64,000 nucleotides of DNA from Ww85 sp963745765 (GTDB lineage Bacteria; Desulfobacterota; Desulfobulbia; Desulfobulbales; Desulfocapsaceae). This document shows positions 1-7,979 of this stretch, piece by piece (position 1 is the first letter of the stretch; each line of letters opens with the position of its first letter). The notes under the pieces are model-generated. The model had not been told where the DNA came from. It made no database searches and saw nothing but the letters and a program-made list of their open reading frames with translations. The DNA lies in the NCBI GenBank assembly GCA_963745765.1, contig CAVUYQ010000026.1, positions 232,486 to 296,485 on the forward strand, written 5' to 3'. A program made the translations under genes and the position numbers.

Positions 1-535
1 CAACAGCTGTTCTCATTAACTTGACCAATGCTGTATCCTTCCGTAACTCATTTCTCGTTTTCTTCTTTGTTATTTGTGATTTATCGGTTTTCTCTTCCTC
101 GGGAATAAGGTTCTCCGTATAAATGAAAGGGGAGCAGGCATCCACAAAGGGCCGAGGCGTTTTCTTTTCACCAAACCCATAAACAGGCAGCCCGTTCTCA
201 AGGATTCTCAGGACGAGTGGCGTAAAATCACTATCACTTGTCATTAATGCAAAGGCATCAACGTTGTTACTGTAAAGTAAATCCATGGCATCAATAATCA
301 TGGCCGCATCAGTCGCATTTTTCCCTTTGGTGTAGGCAAATTGCTGCATGGGTCTTATGGCATTTGGGTGTAACCGTTCTATCCATCCGGTCAATGATGG
401 GCTATTCCAGTTGCCGTGAGCATGTCGGACATTCACCATGCCGTACTTTGCCAGTTCTTCCAGTACACCTTCAATGGCATTGTGACTGACATTGTCACAG
501 TCAATGAGAAGGGCGATTCGTTTCAATTCTGACAC
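1..535 (-). CDS. NYN-domain (PIN-like) putative ribonuclease, partial
   Basis: This frame is open from a GTG start at 535 to the window edge, so the C-terminus is missing. A strong AGGAGG lies about five bases before the GTG. The N-terminal 105 residues have the LabA/NYN pattern of acidic metal-binding positions: LIDCDN (10-15), TDAAMIIDAM (75-84) and TSDSDF (99-104). NYN domains are Mg-dependent RNases of the PIN-like fold. A lysine-rich linker begins near residue 148, and in this family an OST-HTH (LOTUS) RNA-binding domain usually follows. That domain would lie outside the window, so it is an inference. The substrate is unknown. The upstream neighbour on the same strand is unrelated. Confidence 0.8.
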   Translation of the reverse strand, partial: MSELKRIALLIDCDNVSHNAIEGVLEELAKYGMVNVRHAHGNWNSPSLTGWIERLHPNAIRPMQQFAYTKGKNATDAAMIIDAMDLLYSNNVDAFALMTSDSDFTPLVLRILENGLPVYGFGEKKTPRPFVDACSPFIYTENLIPEEEKTDKSQITKKKTRNELRKDTALVKLMRTAV

Positions 536-705
536 AAGGTCCTCCTGGATTGATAGCGGTGCTGGTAACTTGTTTTTTTCCCTTTGAGAAAATGACGGAG
601 AGTTCACTCGTTCAGTTTCTCCCTGCCATCGATCAGTTCAAGATGGCGTGAGCGGTGCTGCACTTCTCACCGTCGATGAATGCAATTGTTAGCGTATTCA
701 ATAAA

Positions 706-1296
706 TTACATTTGTTTATGTGCTGCTTTCGAAATTGCATCATTACATAGATCAAGAGAATCTAATAAAGCCTCAATGCTATCTTCAAGAGATTTACATA
801 GTTCTAAATATTCTTCCTTCTTTTTTTCATCAGGTATTTTCAATAAAAGCCGGCATTTTTCAGTTACTTCATGTGATTTCTTGGTGCATTCATTGTGTAA
901 CCCCCATAAATGTTCATTTCTCTCTTGTGGCATTTCATTTTTGCCTGAAACAAGAAAATCTAAGAATTTTTTTTCTTGATCAATGAGGGCGTTAGTGGCT
1001 TTTCCAAATGCATCTAAATCATTCTTGAATTCATCCAGGACAATACTGCTAAAATTTCCATGCTTTTGTCGCTTAATCTTTTCTAATATTATCCAGCTCT
1101 TAGTTCGCAGCTTTGCTGTCTGATCTTCTAAATGTTTAAATGTTGAGACAACTTCTTTCCTCTCCTTTAATTTAGAATCGCGTAACGGTGGAGTTTCCCT
1201 GGAGATTCGTAACTTCCTGGCGATATATCTTTGAGCTAATACCACAATCAGTATGGCTACGGCTGCCACGAGGCCTGCAATAATTGCTGTTTCCAT
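706..1296 (-). CDS. Membrane-anchored alpha-helical hypothetical protein
   Basis: The protein has 196 residues. Residues 3-24 form one hydrophobic segment (AIIAGLVAAVAILIVVLAQRY), followed by a basic stop-transfer patch, so it is probably an N-in, C-out or N-anchored bitopic protein. The remaining 165 residues are charged and predicted helical, with E/K-rich stretches suggesting a coiled coil. I recognise no family. The ATG at 1296 is followed at once by the hydrophobic segment, which supports this start. Its promoter side is occupied by the composite repeat at 1372-1582. The A+T-rich codon use differs from the TTT cluster to the right, so acquisition by transfer is possible. Confidence 0.5.
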   Translation of the reverse strand: METAIIAGLVAAVAILIVVLAQRYIARKLRISRETPPLRDSKLKERKEVVSTFKHLEDQTAKLRTKSWIILEKIKRQKHGNFSSIVLDEFKNDLDAFGKATNALIDQEKKFLDFLVSGKNEMPQERNEHLWGLHNECTKKSHEVTEKCRLLLKIPDEKKKEEYLELCKSLEDSIEALLDSLDLCNDAISKAAHKQM

Positions 1297-1371
1297 AGGT
1301 AATATTTCTCGGTAAAGGACAGTTCAGAGAAGACGACAGCCTTCCCCTACACTGACAAATTGGTTGTTTTG

Positions 1372-1582
1372 ACTTATGGCCGCCTTGAATAATTGCCTTT
1401 TCGCCCGATCTCTTCGTTATTGAAAGAAAATCAATGCTCACAATATTACGTATATGGCTCCGCTTGAATTTCTTTCAATGCCTCGATCTAAGCAAAAATT
1501 GCATTTCTCCGACACGCTCCTAGCGGTAAAATTTCTTGCATGCCTTGATCTCAATCGAATAATCGAATTATTCAAAATGCCC
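1372..1582. repeat. Composite of repeat families R1 and R2
   Basis: The left end (about 1372-1403) matches the R1 left end (CCTTGAATAATTGCC). The middle (about 1405-1523) matches the reverse complement of the R2 element at 16119-16267 and ends in a two-mismatch copy of its terminus, TTTCTCCGACACGCTCCTAG. The right part (1524-1582) resumes R1 (GGTAAAATTTCTTGCATGCC) as seen at 50106 and 59172. The arrangement suggests R2 landed inside an R1 copy and lost its left terminus. This fills almost the whole gap between the two flanking genes. Confidence 0.7.
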
Positions 1583-1601
1583 ATATAGCACTGAAAGCGA
1601 T

Positions 1602-2372
1602 TTATCGATACAAGGTGCCACCATCAATATCGATCACCGTCCCGCTCAGATAAGAAGCTCTGTCAGAAGCACAAAACACAATGAGATCTGCGACCTCTTC
1701 AGCTTCAGCTTGTCGGCCGAACGGAAGATCGGCAAGCATTTCTTTCCAGCGCGATTCGTCCCCATACGTTGTTTTAGCGCGTGCCTTGTAGAGTGCTATT
1801 GTGCGGTCGGTACGCGTAACCGTAGGATTGACGCCAACCACACGGACCCCGTGGTGTGTTGAGGCCGCACCCACGCCGCGTGTAAAAGCTATCAGCGCGG
1901 CGTTACCGGCGGATCCACAAATATAATCGTAACTGGGTTTGACTCCCGCAAGGCCGATGACATTGACGATAACGCCGCTTCTGCGCTTGATCATATGCGG
2001 AAGAACTTCACGCGTCATATTGATGTATCCAAAGACCTTTAGATCCCAGGATTTACGCCAAAGAACCTCGTCTATTGATTCGATCGAACCACCGGGAATT
2101 GCTCCGGCATTGTTGACCAGTACGTCAATTATACCACAAGAATCAGCCACCGTCTTTACTGATTCGCCATCGCTCAAGTCTGCCTGATGCAGTGTCACCC
2201 TTACCGGCTCGATCTTGAGAAGCTCTGCTTTCGCGGCTTCCAGTTGCTCCATATTTCGCGCGGCCAGGTGCAGGTGAGAGCCTTCGGCTGTAAAGGCTTT
2301 GGCGCAGGCAAGGCCGATGCCCTTTGAGCCACCGGTGATCAATACGTGTTTACCTTTCAATCCTAATTTCAA
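1602..2372 (-). CDS. SDR-family oxidoreductase with divergent active site
   Basis: The 256-residue protein is a classical-size short-chain dehydrogenase/reductase. Residues 12-20 carry the TGGSKGIG dinucleotide-binding loop, NNAG follows near residue 87, and the C-terminus has the usual YLSGTVIDIDGG. The start is TTG at 2372, eight bases after AAGGAG. The catalytic Y-x3-K motif is absent: the segment reads YDYICGSAGNAAL, so the Lys position is Ser or Cys depending on the Tyr used. A subgroup of SDRs has this SAGN variant, and its substrates are not assigned. It lies downstream of the molybdopterin oxidoreductase on the same strand with about 200 bases between, so shared transcription is possible but unproven. 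Confidence 0.85.
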   Translation of the reverse strand: MKLGLKGKHVLITGGSKGIGLACAKAFTAEGSHLHLAARNMEQLEAAKAELLKIEPVRVTLHQADLSDGESVKTVADSCGIIDVLVNNAGAIPGGSIESIDEVLWRKSWDLKVFGYINMTREVLPHMIKRRSGVIVNVIGLAGVKPSYDYICGSAGNAALIAFTRGVGAASTHHGVRVVGVNPTVTRTDRTIALYKARAKTTYGDESRWKEMLADLPFGRQAEAEEVADLIVFCASDRASYLSGTVIDIDGGTLYR

Positions 2373-2577
2373 CGAGTTCTCCTTGTGTGAGTAGAAGTGA
2401 TGGCCTCGTAAAAGTGTAACTGCAATCCAGCGTTTGGTTGAATGGTGAGCTTTTGCGAGTCCATTGCGCAGCCACTGAAAAAGCAGTCCTACTCAATTGG
2501 CCTTGTCGAGCAATTTGTTGGCAGCCAGATGTCAGAAACTTATAAAAATCGACCCGGCCATGACATCGGCTTAACTT

Positions 2578-3294
2578 TTACATCTGATGGCGTTCTTCCT
2601 TCCATGGGTCTGCGGAGTCGCTGTAACCGAGCGTCTCCCAAAATCCTGGTTCATCACGGGAGCTGATCTTTATGCCCTCCAGCCACTTGGCACTTTTATA
2701 AAAGTACCGATCAGGAATAACAACACGCACCGGGGCGCCGTGTTTCTGCGGTAATTTTTCCGCAAAAAAACTGTGGGCCAGGATCACGTTCTCCTTTTGG
2801 GTCGCGCTTATGGGTAAATTGCTCGTATAGCCATGAGAGGCCTCAAAAATGATAAAGCCTCCATTTCCCTGCGGCCTGACCATATCCATGATTGTCGTCA
2901 GACGAACGCCACTCCATTCGGAATCAAGAAGAGTCCAGCCGGTGACACAGTGAATATCGCAGGTGATATTTACCTGGTCTAGCGTAAGCAGTTCTTGGTA
3001 GGTCAGAACAACCGGGTTTTTCACCTCACCGTGGATATGAAGACTCCAGTTCTCACTTGTTGCGTTTCCAGGTGTCCCCCCCATATCAAGAATCTTTTCA
3101 ACTGCAAATTGCCCGGGAGGAAGACGCGGCCTGCCGTCTGGTCTGGTTTCGGCGGCCAGGTCTTGTTGCCTTGCTTCAGAGAGTCTAATGAAAATACCGG
3201 GTAACCCTATACTGATAATCGCGCCACCTGCCGCAGCTAAGAAGGAGCGCCTGGAAATTAGTCCCTCAAGATATGTTTCGATTTTCTTTACCAT
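2578..3294 (-). CDS. Tat-exported molybdopterin-dependent oxidoreductase (sulfite oxidase/MsrP fold)
   Basis: About 238 residues. The N-terminus has a twin-arginine signal (SRRSFLAAAGGAIISIGLPG, residues ~15-34), so the folded cofactor-loaded enzyme should be periplasmic. The body is the oxidoreductase molybdopterin-binding domain of the YedY/sulfite oxidase family. The segment CDIHCVTGW contains the cysteine that ligates molybdenum in this family, followed by W and the conserved G-V region. The ATG at 3294 is preferred over the GTG three bases upstream because a GGGGTAAAAAG ribosome-binding site precedes it. It overlaps the upstream small membrane gene by 29 bases. MsrP normally pairs with haem protein MsrQ, which is absent here. 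The substrate is unassigned. Confidence 0.85.
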   Translation of the reverse strand: MVKKIETYLEGLISRRSFLAAAGGAIISIGLPGIFIRLSEARQQDLAAETRPDGRPRLPPGQFAVEKILDMGGTPGNATSENWSLHIHGEVKNPVVLTYQELLTLDQVNITCDIHCVTGWTLLDSEWSGVRLTTIMDMVRPQGNGGFIIFEASHGYTSNLPISATQKENVILAHSFFAEKLPQKHGAPVRVVIPDRYFYKSAKWLEGIKISSRDEPGFWETLGYSDSADPWKEERHQM

Positions 3295-3568
3295 CACTTT
3301 TTACCCCGACACCAGCTACTGGGCTGTAGTCACGGTTTAGAAGTTCTCCGAATGCAGCACGATCCCGCCAGGCGTGGAGACCAAGCCATGAAAAGAATCC
3401 CCCAAGAAGTAAAGCTATTGTTCCTGGAACAATATGCCCTTTGAGCAAGACGATAGTCCCGAATACGGTACTTCCCAATGCCCCTGCAAATGCAAGCAAC
3501 GCGCACAATCTTGAAACTATCCGTCCCAGTTTCTGGTCGATGGAATTGATTATCTTTGTTATCCGCAT
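3266..3568 (-). CDS. Small two-helix membrane protein
   Basis: The protein has 100 residues with two hydrophobic segments (about 20-42 and 47-66) and a short charged tail. Its 3' end overlaps the start of the molybdopterin oxidoreductase, which implies translational coupling. It is not an MsrQ/ferric-reductase-like haem b protein: it is too short and lacks paired membrane histidines. It may be the membrane anchor or electron partner of that enzyme, but this rests on position only. I recognise no named family. Confidence 0.65.
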   Translation of the reverse strand: MRITKIINSIDQKLGRIVSRLCALLAFAGALGSTVFGTIVLLKGHIVPGTIALLLGGFFSWLGLHAWRDRAAFGELLNRDYSPVAGVGVKSDGKENRNIS

Positions 3569-3892
3569 ATTGCCTCATCTCTATTAGACATCAGTCGTTT
3601 TTTGATCATTTCCAGATCGGTATAAATAGCTGCAATGGAGTGGTAGTTGATTTCTGCTATGTAACAGAAATCTCGTTTATTATTGATATTGTAGACTTGA
3701 ATGTCGGGCTTTGCAAGAGAATTTGGTTAGGCTTGGAGTTGATGTTTTTTCTGGCGGAATGTACCGATTGATTGCCAGGTGGTTTTCGGCTATGATGAAC
3801 GAATTCATAGCCATAACACCTTACTGAAGATGACAGCTGCCTGAACAGGCAACGACCAGGCCTTGCAACGGGAAACTGCCAGGGATGAGCGC
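3569..3892. other. Divergent intergenic region with an inverted repeat
   Basis: This separates the leftward oxidoreductase pair from the rightward catabolic cluster and must hold both promoters. The inverted repeat GGCTATGA (3788-3795) / TCATAGCC (3805-3812) with a 9-base spacer could be an operator or hairpin. It is a candidate control site for the cluster starting at 3893. No further gene was seen. Confidence 0.35.
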
Positions 3893-4780
3893 ATGATACT
3901 AAGTGGATTTGCCGATGAAGTGTCCGATGATCTGACACTGCAGATAAAGGCCTTAAAAGAGCTGGGCTGGAACTATATCGATCTGAGAACGGTCGGCGGA
4001 AAGAACGTCAGCAGCCTGAGCGTCGCCGAGTTTGACCGGGTGCATCGGCAGCTCGCTGAAAATGATATTCAAATAGCCTGCTTCGGCAGTACCATTGCCA
4101 ACTGGGGCCGGGATGTCCGGGATGCTCTTGAACTGGATCTGTCGGAGATGAAAAACTCGATCGTTCACATGAAAAAGGCCGGAGTCCGTTTCATCAGGAT
4201 CATGAGCTACAGGATCGATTCCCCGACAAGGCTCGATAGCGGCCATGAAACACTCGTCATCGAGAATCTGAAGAAGATCGTTGAGCTGGCCGAGGAAAAC
4301 GACGTAGTCTGCCTGCATGAGAATTGTGAAACCTGGGGAGGGCAGAGTTGCCGCCATTCACTGCGTTTGCTGGAAAGGATAGACTCGCCGGCGCTTAAGC
4401 TGGTCTTTGATACCGGCAACCCGGTCTCCATGCGCTATGTTTCCGGAGATCCACCCTATGCTTACCAGGACTCCCTGGAATTCTTCCGGGAGGTTCGTGA
4501 ACATGTGGCTTATCTTCATGTAAAAGATGCGAAATGGGTCGAGAACAGGCTGCACTATACCTTTCCCGGTGAAGGGCTGGGTAATGTGGCGGCTATATTG
4601 CGTATGCTGGTTGAAGAGAAGATGGATATACCTATTTCCATTGAACCGCATGTGGCGGTCGTTTTCCATGATCCGGCAATAAAGACGTCGCCCGCGGAAC
4701 GCTGGAAAAATTTTATAGACTACGGAACTCAGCTTGTTAGAATATCAGAAGCGGCTGGAATCACTTTCAGCAGAAGATGA
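3893..4780 (+). CDS. Sugar phosphate isomerase/epimerase family TIM-barrel protein
   Basis: From ATG 3893 the protein has 295 residues. AGGGA eight bases upstream supports this start over the earlier in-frame TTG. It fits the xylose isomerase-like AP-endonuclease-2 TIM barrel: MILSGFADEVSDDL at the N-terminus, then CLHENCE (near residue 144), LVFDTGNP (near 175), HVKDA (near 215) and ISIEPH (near 253). These are the usual E/D/H/E metal-binding positions of the barrel. In such clusters these enzymes isomerise or epimerise sugar acids or ketols. It is the first gene of the transporter-linked catabolic cluster, 30 bases upstream of tctC. The substrate cannot be read from the sequence. Confidence 0.8.
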   Translation: MILSGFADEVSDDLTLQIKALKELGWNYIDLRTVGGKNVSSLSVAEFDRVHRQLAENDIQIACFGSTIANWGRDVRDALELDLSEMKNSIVHMKKAGVRFIRIMSYRIDSPTRLDSGHETLVIENLKKIVELAEENDVVCLHENCETWGGQSCRHSLRLLERIDSPALKLVFDTGNPVSMRYVSGDPPYAYQDSLEFFREVREHVAYLHVKDAKWVENRLHYTFPGEGLGNVAAILRMLVEEKMDIPISIEPHVAVVFHDPAIKTSPAERWKNFIDYGTQLVRISEAAGITFSRR

Positions 4781-4810
4781 TCATATTAACCGCGTCAGAG
4801 GAGGTAGAAA

Positions 4811-5839
4811 ATGAGAAGCCTGATGAGATGTCTGGTCTTTCTGGGTGTGGCTTTCGGATTGGTGGCTGGCCTGTTGTCTGTACAGGATGTTTCGGCGGAG
4901 AACGCCTGGAAACCCAACAAGCCGGTTAATCTTATTGTGCCATGGGGCGCCGGCGGGGCAACCGACGGTGTGTCCAGGCAGACGGCCATGGTTCTTGAAA
5001 AAGGCCTCGGCCAGAAAATAGTCGTGGTCAACCAGCCCGGTGCCTCCGGGTCTGTCGGGACGAAAAGTGTCCTGGATAAACCGAGGGACGGAATGTACTG
5101 GACGGCGGGTGCGGTAAAGGACCTCGGTGTCTACAAGGTCCAGGGACTGCTCGATACAACCCTGGACGACTGGAATATCTACCTGAACTTCGCCATTCCC
5201 AATGTCGTTGCTGTCAATGCCTCTTCACCCTACAAGGATTTCGGCGAACTGATTGCCGCCTTCAAGGCGAATCCCGGCAAAATCAAGGTTGCCACGGCAG
5301 GAGTTAATTCCGCCGGGCATACGGCCATCGAGATGATCAAGACCTATACCGGCATCGACTATAAACATGTATCCTACGAAGGCGGTAACCAGGCCGTTAT
5401 CGCCACGGTTGCCGGCGAGTGTGACGTGGTCCCGCAGTTGTCAAAAGAAGAGGTCGATATGCTCAAGGCCGGCAAGCTGAGAGCACTTGCCGTGCTCGCC
5501 GACGGGCCGCTCAAAATCGACGGGTATGCCGAGGAGATTCCGTCGGTGAAAAAATGGATCCCCGAATTTGTCACTGCGCCGATCTATTTCGGTATCTTCG
5601 TGCCAAAGGGCGTCCCGCAGGAAGTGACGGATACCCTGGATATGCTCTGGAAGGACAAGCTGGCCGGCGATATGAGCCTGCAGACCTACGCCGCCCAGAA
5701 TGCGATGATATTTGATCCGGCAACAGGGGATGCGGCCATGAAGAAGTCTTTCCCGATGGTTCAGCTTGATGCCTGGATGAAGTTTGACAAGGGTGATGCT
5801 GTTGTCGATCCGTCAACGATCGGCATCCCGCGACCATAA
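4811..5839 (+). CDS. tctC: TTT-family substrate-binding protein (TctC/Bug type)
   Basis: The 342-residue protein starts with a Sec signal peptide ending near residue 29. The mature part opens with the Bug-family pattern KPVNLIVPWGAGGATD and includes VVNQPGASGSVG, both of which line the ligand pocket in this fold. A strong AGAGGAGG precedes the ATG. It is the periplasmic receptor of a tripartite tricarboxylate transporter, with tctB and tctA following. Bug proteins bind dicarboxylates, tricarboxylates, aromatic acids or sugar acids. The neighbouring enzymes suggest a carboxylic acid or sugar-acid ligand, which is an inference. A stem-loop directly downstream may raise its expression over the membrane subunits. 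Confidence 0.92.
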   Translation: MRSLMRCLVFLGVAFGLVAGLLSVQDVSAENAWKPNKPVNLIVPWGAGGATDGVSRQTAMVLEKGLGQKIVVVNQPGASGSVGTKSVLDKPRDGMYWTAGAVKDLGVYKVQGLLDTTLDDWNIYLNFAIPNVVAVNASSPYKDFGELIAAFKANPGKIKVATAGVNSAGHTAIEMIKTYTGIDYKHVSYEGGNQAVIATVAGECDVVPQLSKEEVDMLKAGKLRALAVLADGPLKIDGYAEEIPSVKKWIPEFVTAPIYFGIFVPKGVPQEVTDTLDMLWKDKLAGDMSLQTYAAQNAMIFDPATGDAAMKKSFPMVQLDAWMKFDKGDAVVDPSTIGIPRP

Positions 5840-5853
5840 AAGCAACAGCCTCC

Positions 5854-5882
5854 TGAGCACCCGGCCTGTCTCCGGGTGCTCA
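5854..5882 (+). promoter_or_regulatory. Intercistronic stem-loop after tctC
   Basis: TGAGCACCCGG (5854-5864) pairs perfectly with CCGGGTGCTCA (5872-5882) around a 7-base loop. No T-run follows, so it fits an mRNA-stabilising or attenuating hairpin better than a full terminator. Such hairpins after binding-protein genes commonly set receptor excess in transport operons. Confidence 0.6.
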
Positions 5883-5913
5883 CTTACATTCTTATAACGA
5901 TAACGTCTGCCCG

Positions 5914-6432
5914 ATGACCGATCCAAAGATGGTCAAGAAGGACTTTATTACCTCTATCGTCCTTATTGCCTTCAGCCTTTCCATCGTGGTTCTTTCCTAT
6001 ACCATGCCGCGCCTTGAGCGGCGCGGCATCGATCCGTTCTCGGCTCCCGGCGTGGTGCCGGGGATGATCGGCCTGGTCCTGCTCTGCCTGGCCCTGGTTC
6101 TTTTTGTCCGTTCCGTCCGGCGGGGCGGTTACAGACTCTTTGAAAGCGGGGCCGCCGCCTCGGACGGAACGGCCCGGACAGGGGCCCACCTGCGGGTTTT
6201 GCTGACCCTTGGTCTGTCCCTGGTCTATGCGGTCGGTTTTCTCGGCCGGTTGAACTATTCGGTCGCAACCGTGCTCTATATTCTCGCTTTTATCTGTCTT
6301 TTCGAATACCAACCCGGACAGGGGCTGTGGCAGCAGCGCAGGGTGTTTATTGCCGCCCTCATCCAGGCCGTGCTGGCATCGGTGCTGATCACCCTTGTTT
6401 TCCAGAAACTGTTCCTGGTCGATCTGCCATGA
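5914..6432 (+). CDS. tctB: TTT transporter small membrane subunit (TctB)
   Basis: The protein has 172 residues with four hydrophobic segments (about 9-28, 46-68, 88-108 and 114-155 as a split pair), the expected TctB layout. It has a FSAPGVVPGMIGLVLL stretch typical of the family. The ribosome-binding site before the ATG is weak and may depend on translation from tctC. A second in-frame ATG lies at 5929. The gene ends eight bases before tctA starts, so the pair is almost certainly translated together. It acts in the inner membrane with TctA in Na+- or H+-coupled uptake. Confidence 0.85.
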   Translation: MTDPKMVKKDFITSIVLIAFSLSIVVLSYTMPRLERRGIDPFSAPGVVPGMIGLVLLCLALVLFVRSVRRGGYRLFESGAAASDGTARTGAHLRVLLTLGLSLVYAVGFLGRLNYSVATVLYILAFICLFEYQPGQGLWQQRRVFIAALIQAVLASVLITLVFQKLFLVDLP

Positions 6433-6439
6433 GGCTGTT

Positions 6440-7978
6440 ATGCTTGAAGGTCTGAACTATTTTATTGACGGGTTGCTCGGTTTTCTAAACGCACGGACCC
6501 TGTTTGACGTGCTCTGGAGCACGCAGCTCGGCATCATCGTCGGCATGCTCCCCGGGCTCACCGCGACCATGGGTGTGGCCCTGATGACCACGCTGACCTT
6601 CAGCCTGCCGCCTGACAATGCCATACTGATCCTCATCTGCATGTATATCGGGGCGATCTACGGCGGCGGCCGCAGTGCCATACTTCTCAATATCCCGGGT
6701 ACGCCGGCCAACGCCGCCACGGCCATGGACGGCCACCCGCTGGCCCTGAAGGGCGAGGCCGGCAGGGCGATCGGCATCAGCACGACCGGTAGTTTCCTGG
6801 GTTCTCTGATCGGTATGGTGCTGCTCGCCTTCTTTACACCGCTACTTGGCAATTTTGCCCTTAATTTCCAATCATTTGAATTCTTCTGGCTGGCGGTCTT
6901 CGGCGTGGTGATTTCCGGGAACCTGACCGCGCCGAAGGACCCTGTCAAAGGATGGATTTCAGGTTTTCTCGGCCTGTTCATCGCGCTGATCGGCATGGAG
7001 AGTATTCACGGTTTTGTCAGGTTCTCCTTTGGCAATTCCAATCTCTCCGGCGGCATTAACCTGATCCCGGCCATGGTCGGGGCCTTTGGCTTTGCTGAAA
7101 TCCTGTCGATGATGAAGTACCGGCAGGTCAATGTCGTCAAGTCAAAAATTGAAAGGATTCTCCCGCGCTTGAAAGAGATCTTCAAGGTGAGAAAAACCAT
7201 TATCCGCTCGGGACTGATCGGCACGCTCATCGGTGCGATACCGGGGGTCGGCGAGGATATTGCCGCCTGGGTGAGCTACGATTTCGCCAAGCGCGGCAGC
7301 AAAAACCCGGAGGAATTCGGTCAGGGCAGTATTGAAGGATTAATCGCCGCTGAAACCGGCAACAACGCCGCTGTCGCCGGCGCGGTCATCCCCGTCCTGT
7401 CCCTTGGTATTCCCGGCTCAGCCCCTGCTGCCGTTTTGCTGGCGGCAATGTTTATCCACGGGGTGCGTCCCGGACCCCTCATCATGATCGAGTCGCCCGA
7501 ATTCGTCTACAAGGTCGTGGCCATGGTCCTTCTGGCGACCTGCGCCATGTTCATCCTCGGCCTGTCGATGGTGAAGTATGTCGTCAAGGTCCTGCAGGTT
7601 CCCCGCACCAGGCTGATGCCCATCATTTTCACCCTCTGTGTGATCGGCTCATTCGCCATCCAGAGCCGCATCTTTGACGTACGGGTCATGCTCTTTTTCG
7701 GCGTGTTGGGCTTTATCATGACCGAGATGGAATATCCGGTGGCCCCGATGATTCTCGGTCTGATCCTCGGAACCATGCTTGATACCAACCTCAGGCGGGC
7801 CCTGGTGATTTCCGAGGGTGATATCCTGCAGTTTATCTCCCGGCCGATCTGCATGGTTCTCATCTTGCTGATCATCCTGACGCTCATCAGCAAAGCGCGG
7901 TGGTTTGCTGCGGCAATGAGTCGGCTCAGGGTACTGTTGAAAACACTATTTACATCCTGTTTATTCTGGAGGTCATAA
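6440..7978 (+). CDS. tctA: TTT transporter large membrane subunit (TctA)
   Basis: From ATG 6440 the protein has 512 residues, the usual TctA size, with about 11-12 membrane helices. GAGG lies six bases upstream, and the N-terminus MLEGLNYFIDGLLGF matches the family, so the earlier in-frame start at 6395 is rejected. Conserved family stretches include GMLPGLTATMGVALM near residue 33, ILLNIPGTPANAAT near 80 and IPGSAPAAVLLAA near 325. These Gly/Pro-rich loops form the two pseudo-repeats of the transport core. It is the permease for the substrate delivered by TctC. It ends one base before the following oxidoreductase. Confidence 0.93.
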   Translation: MLEGLNYFIDGLLGFLNARTLFDVLWSTQLGIIVGMLPGLTATMGVALMTTLTFSLPPDNAILILICMYIGAIYGGGRSAILLNIPGTPANAATAMDGHPLALKGEAGRAIGISTTGSFLGSLIGMVLLAFFTPLLGNFALNFQSFEFFWLAVFGVVISGNLTAPKDPVKGWISGFLGLFIALIGMESIHGFVRFSFGNSNLSGGINLIPAMVGAFGFAEILSMMKYRQVNVVKSKIERILPRLKEIFKVRKTIIRSGLIGTLIGAIPGVGEDIAAWVSYDFAKRGSKNPEEFGQGSIEGLIAAETGNNAAVAGAVIPVLSLGIPGSAPAAVLLAAMFIHGVRPGPLIMIESPEFVYKVVAMVLLATCAMFILGLSMVKYVVKVLQVPRTRLMPIIFTLCVIGSFAIQSRIFDVRVMLFFGVLGFIMTEMEYPVAPMILGLILGTMLDTNLRRALVISEGDILQFISRPICMVLILLIILTLISKARWFAAAMSRLRVLLKTLFTSCLFWRS

Positions 7979-7979
7979 A

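Noticed and set aside
2442..2666. Plus-strand 74-codon frame between the SDR and molybdopterin genes
   Set aside because: It overlaps the 3' end of the molybdopterin gene antisense, has no ribosome-binding site and matches no family.
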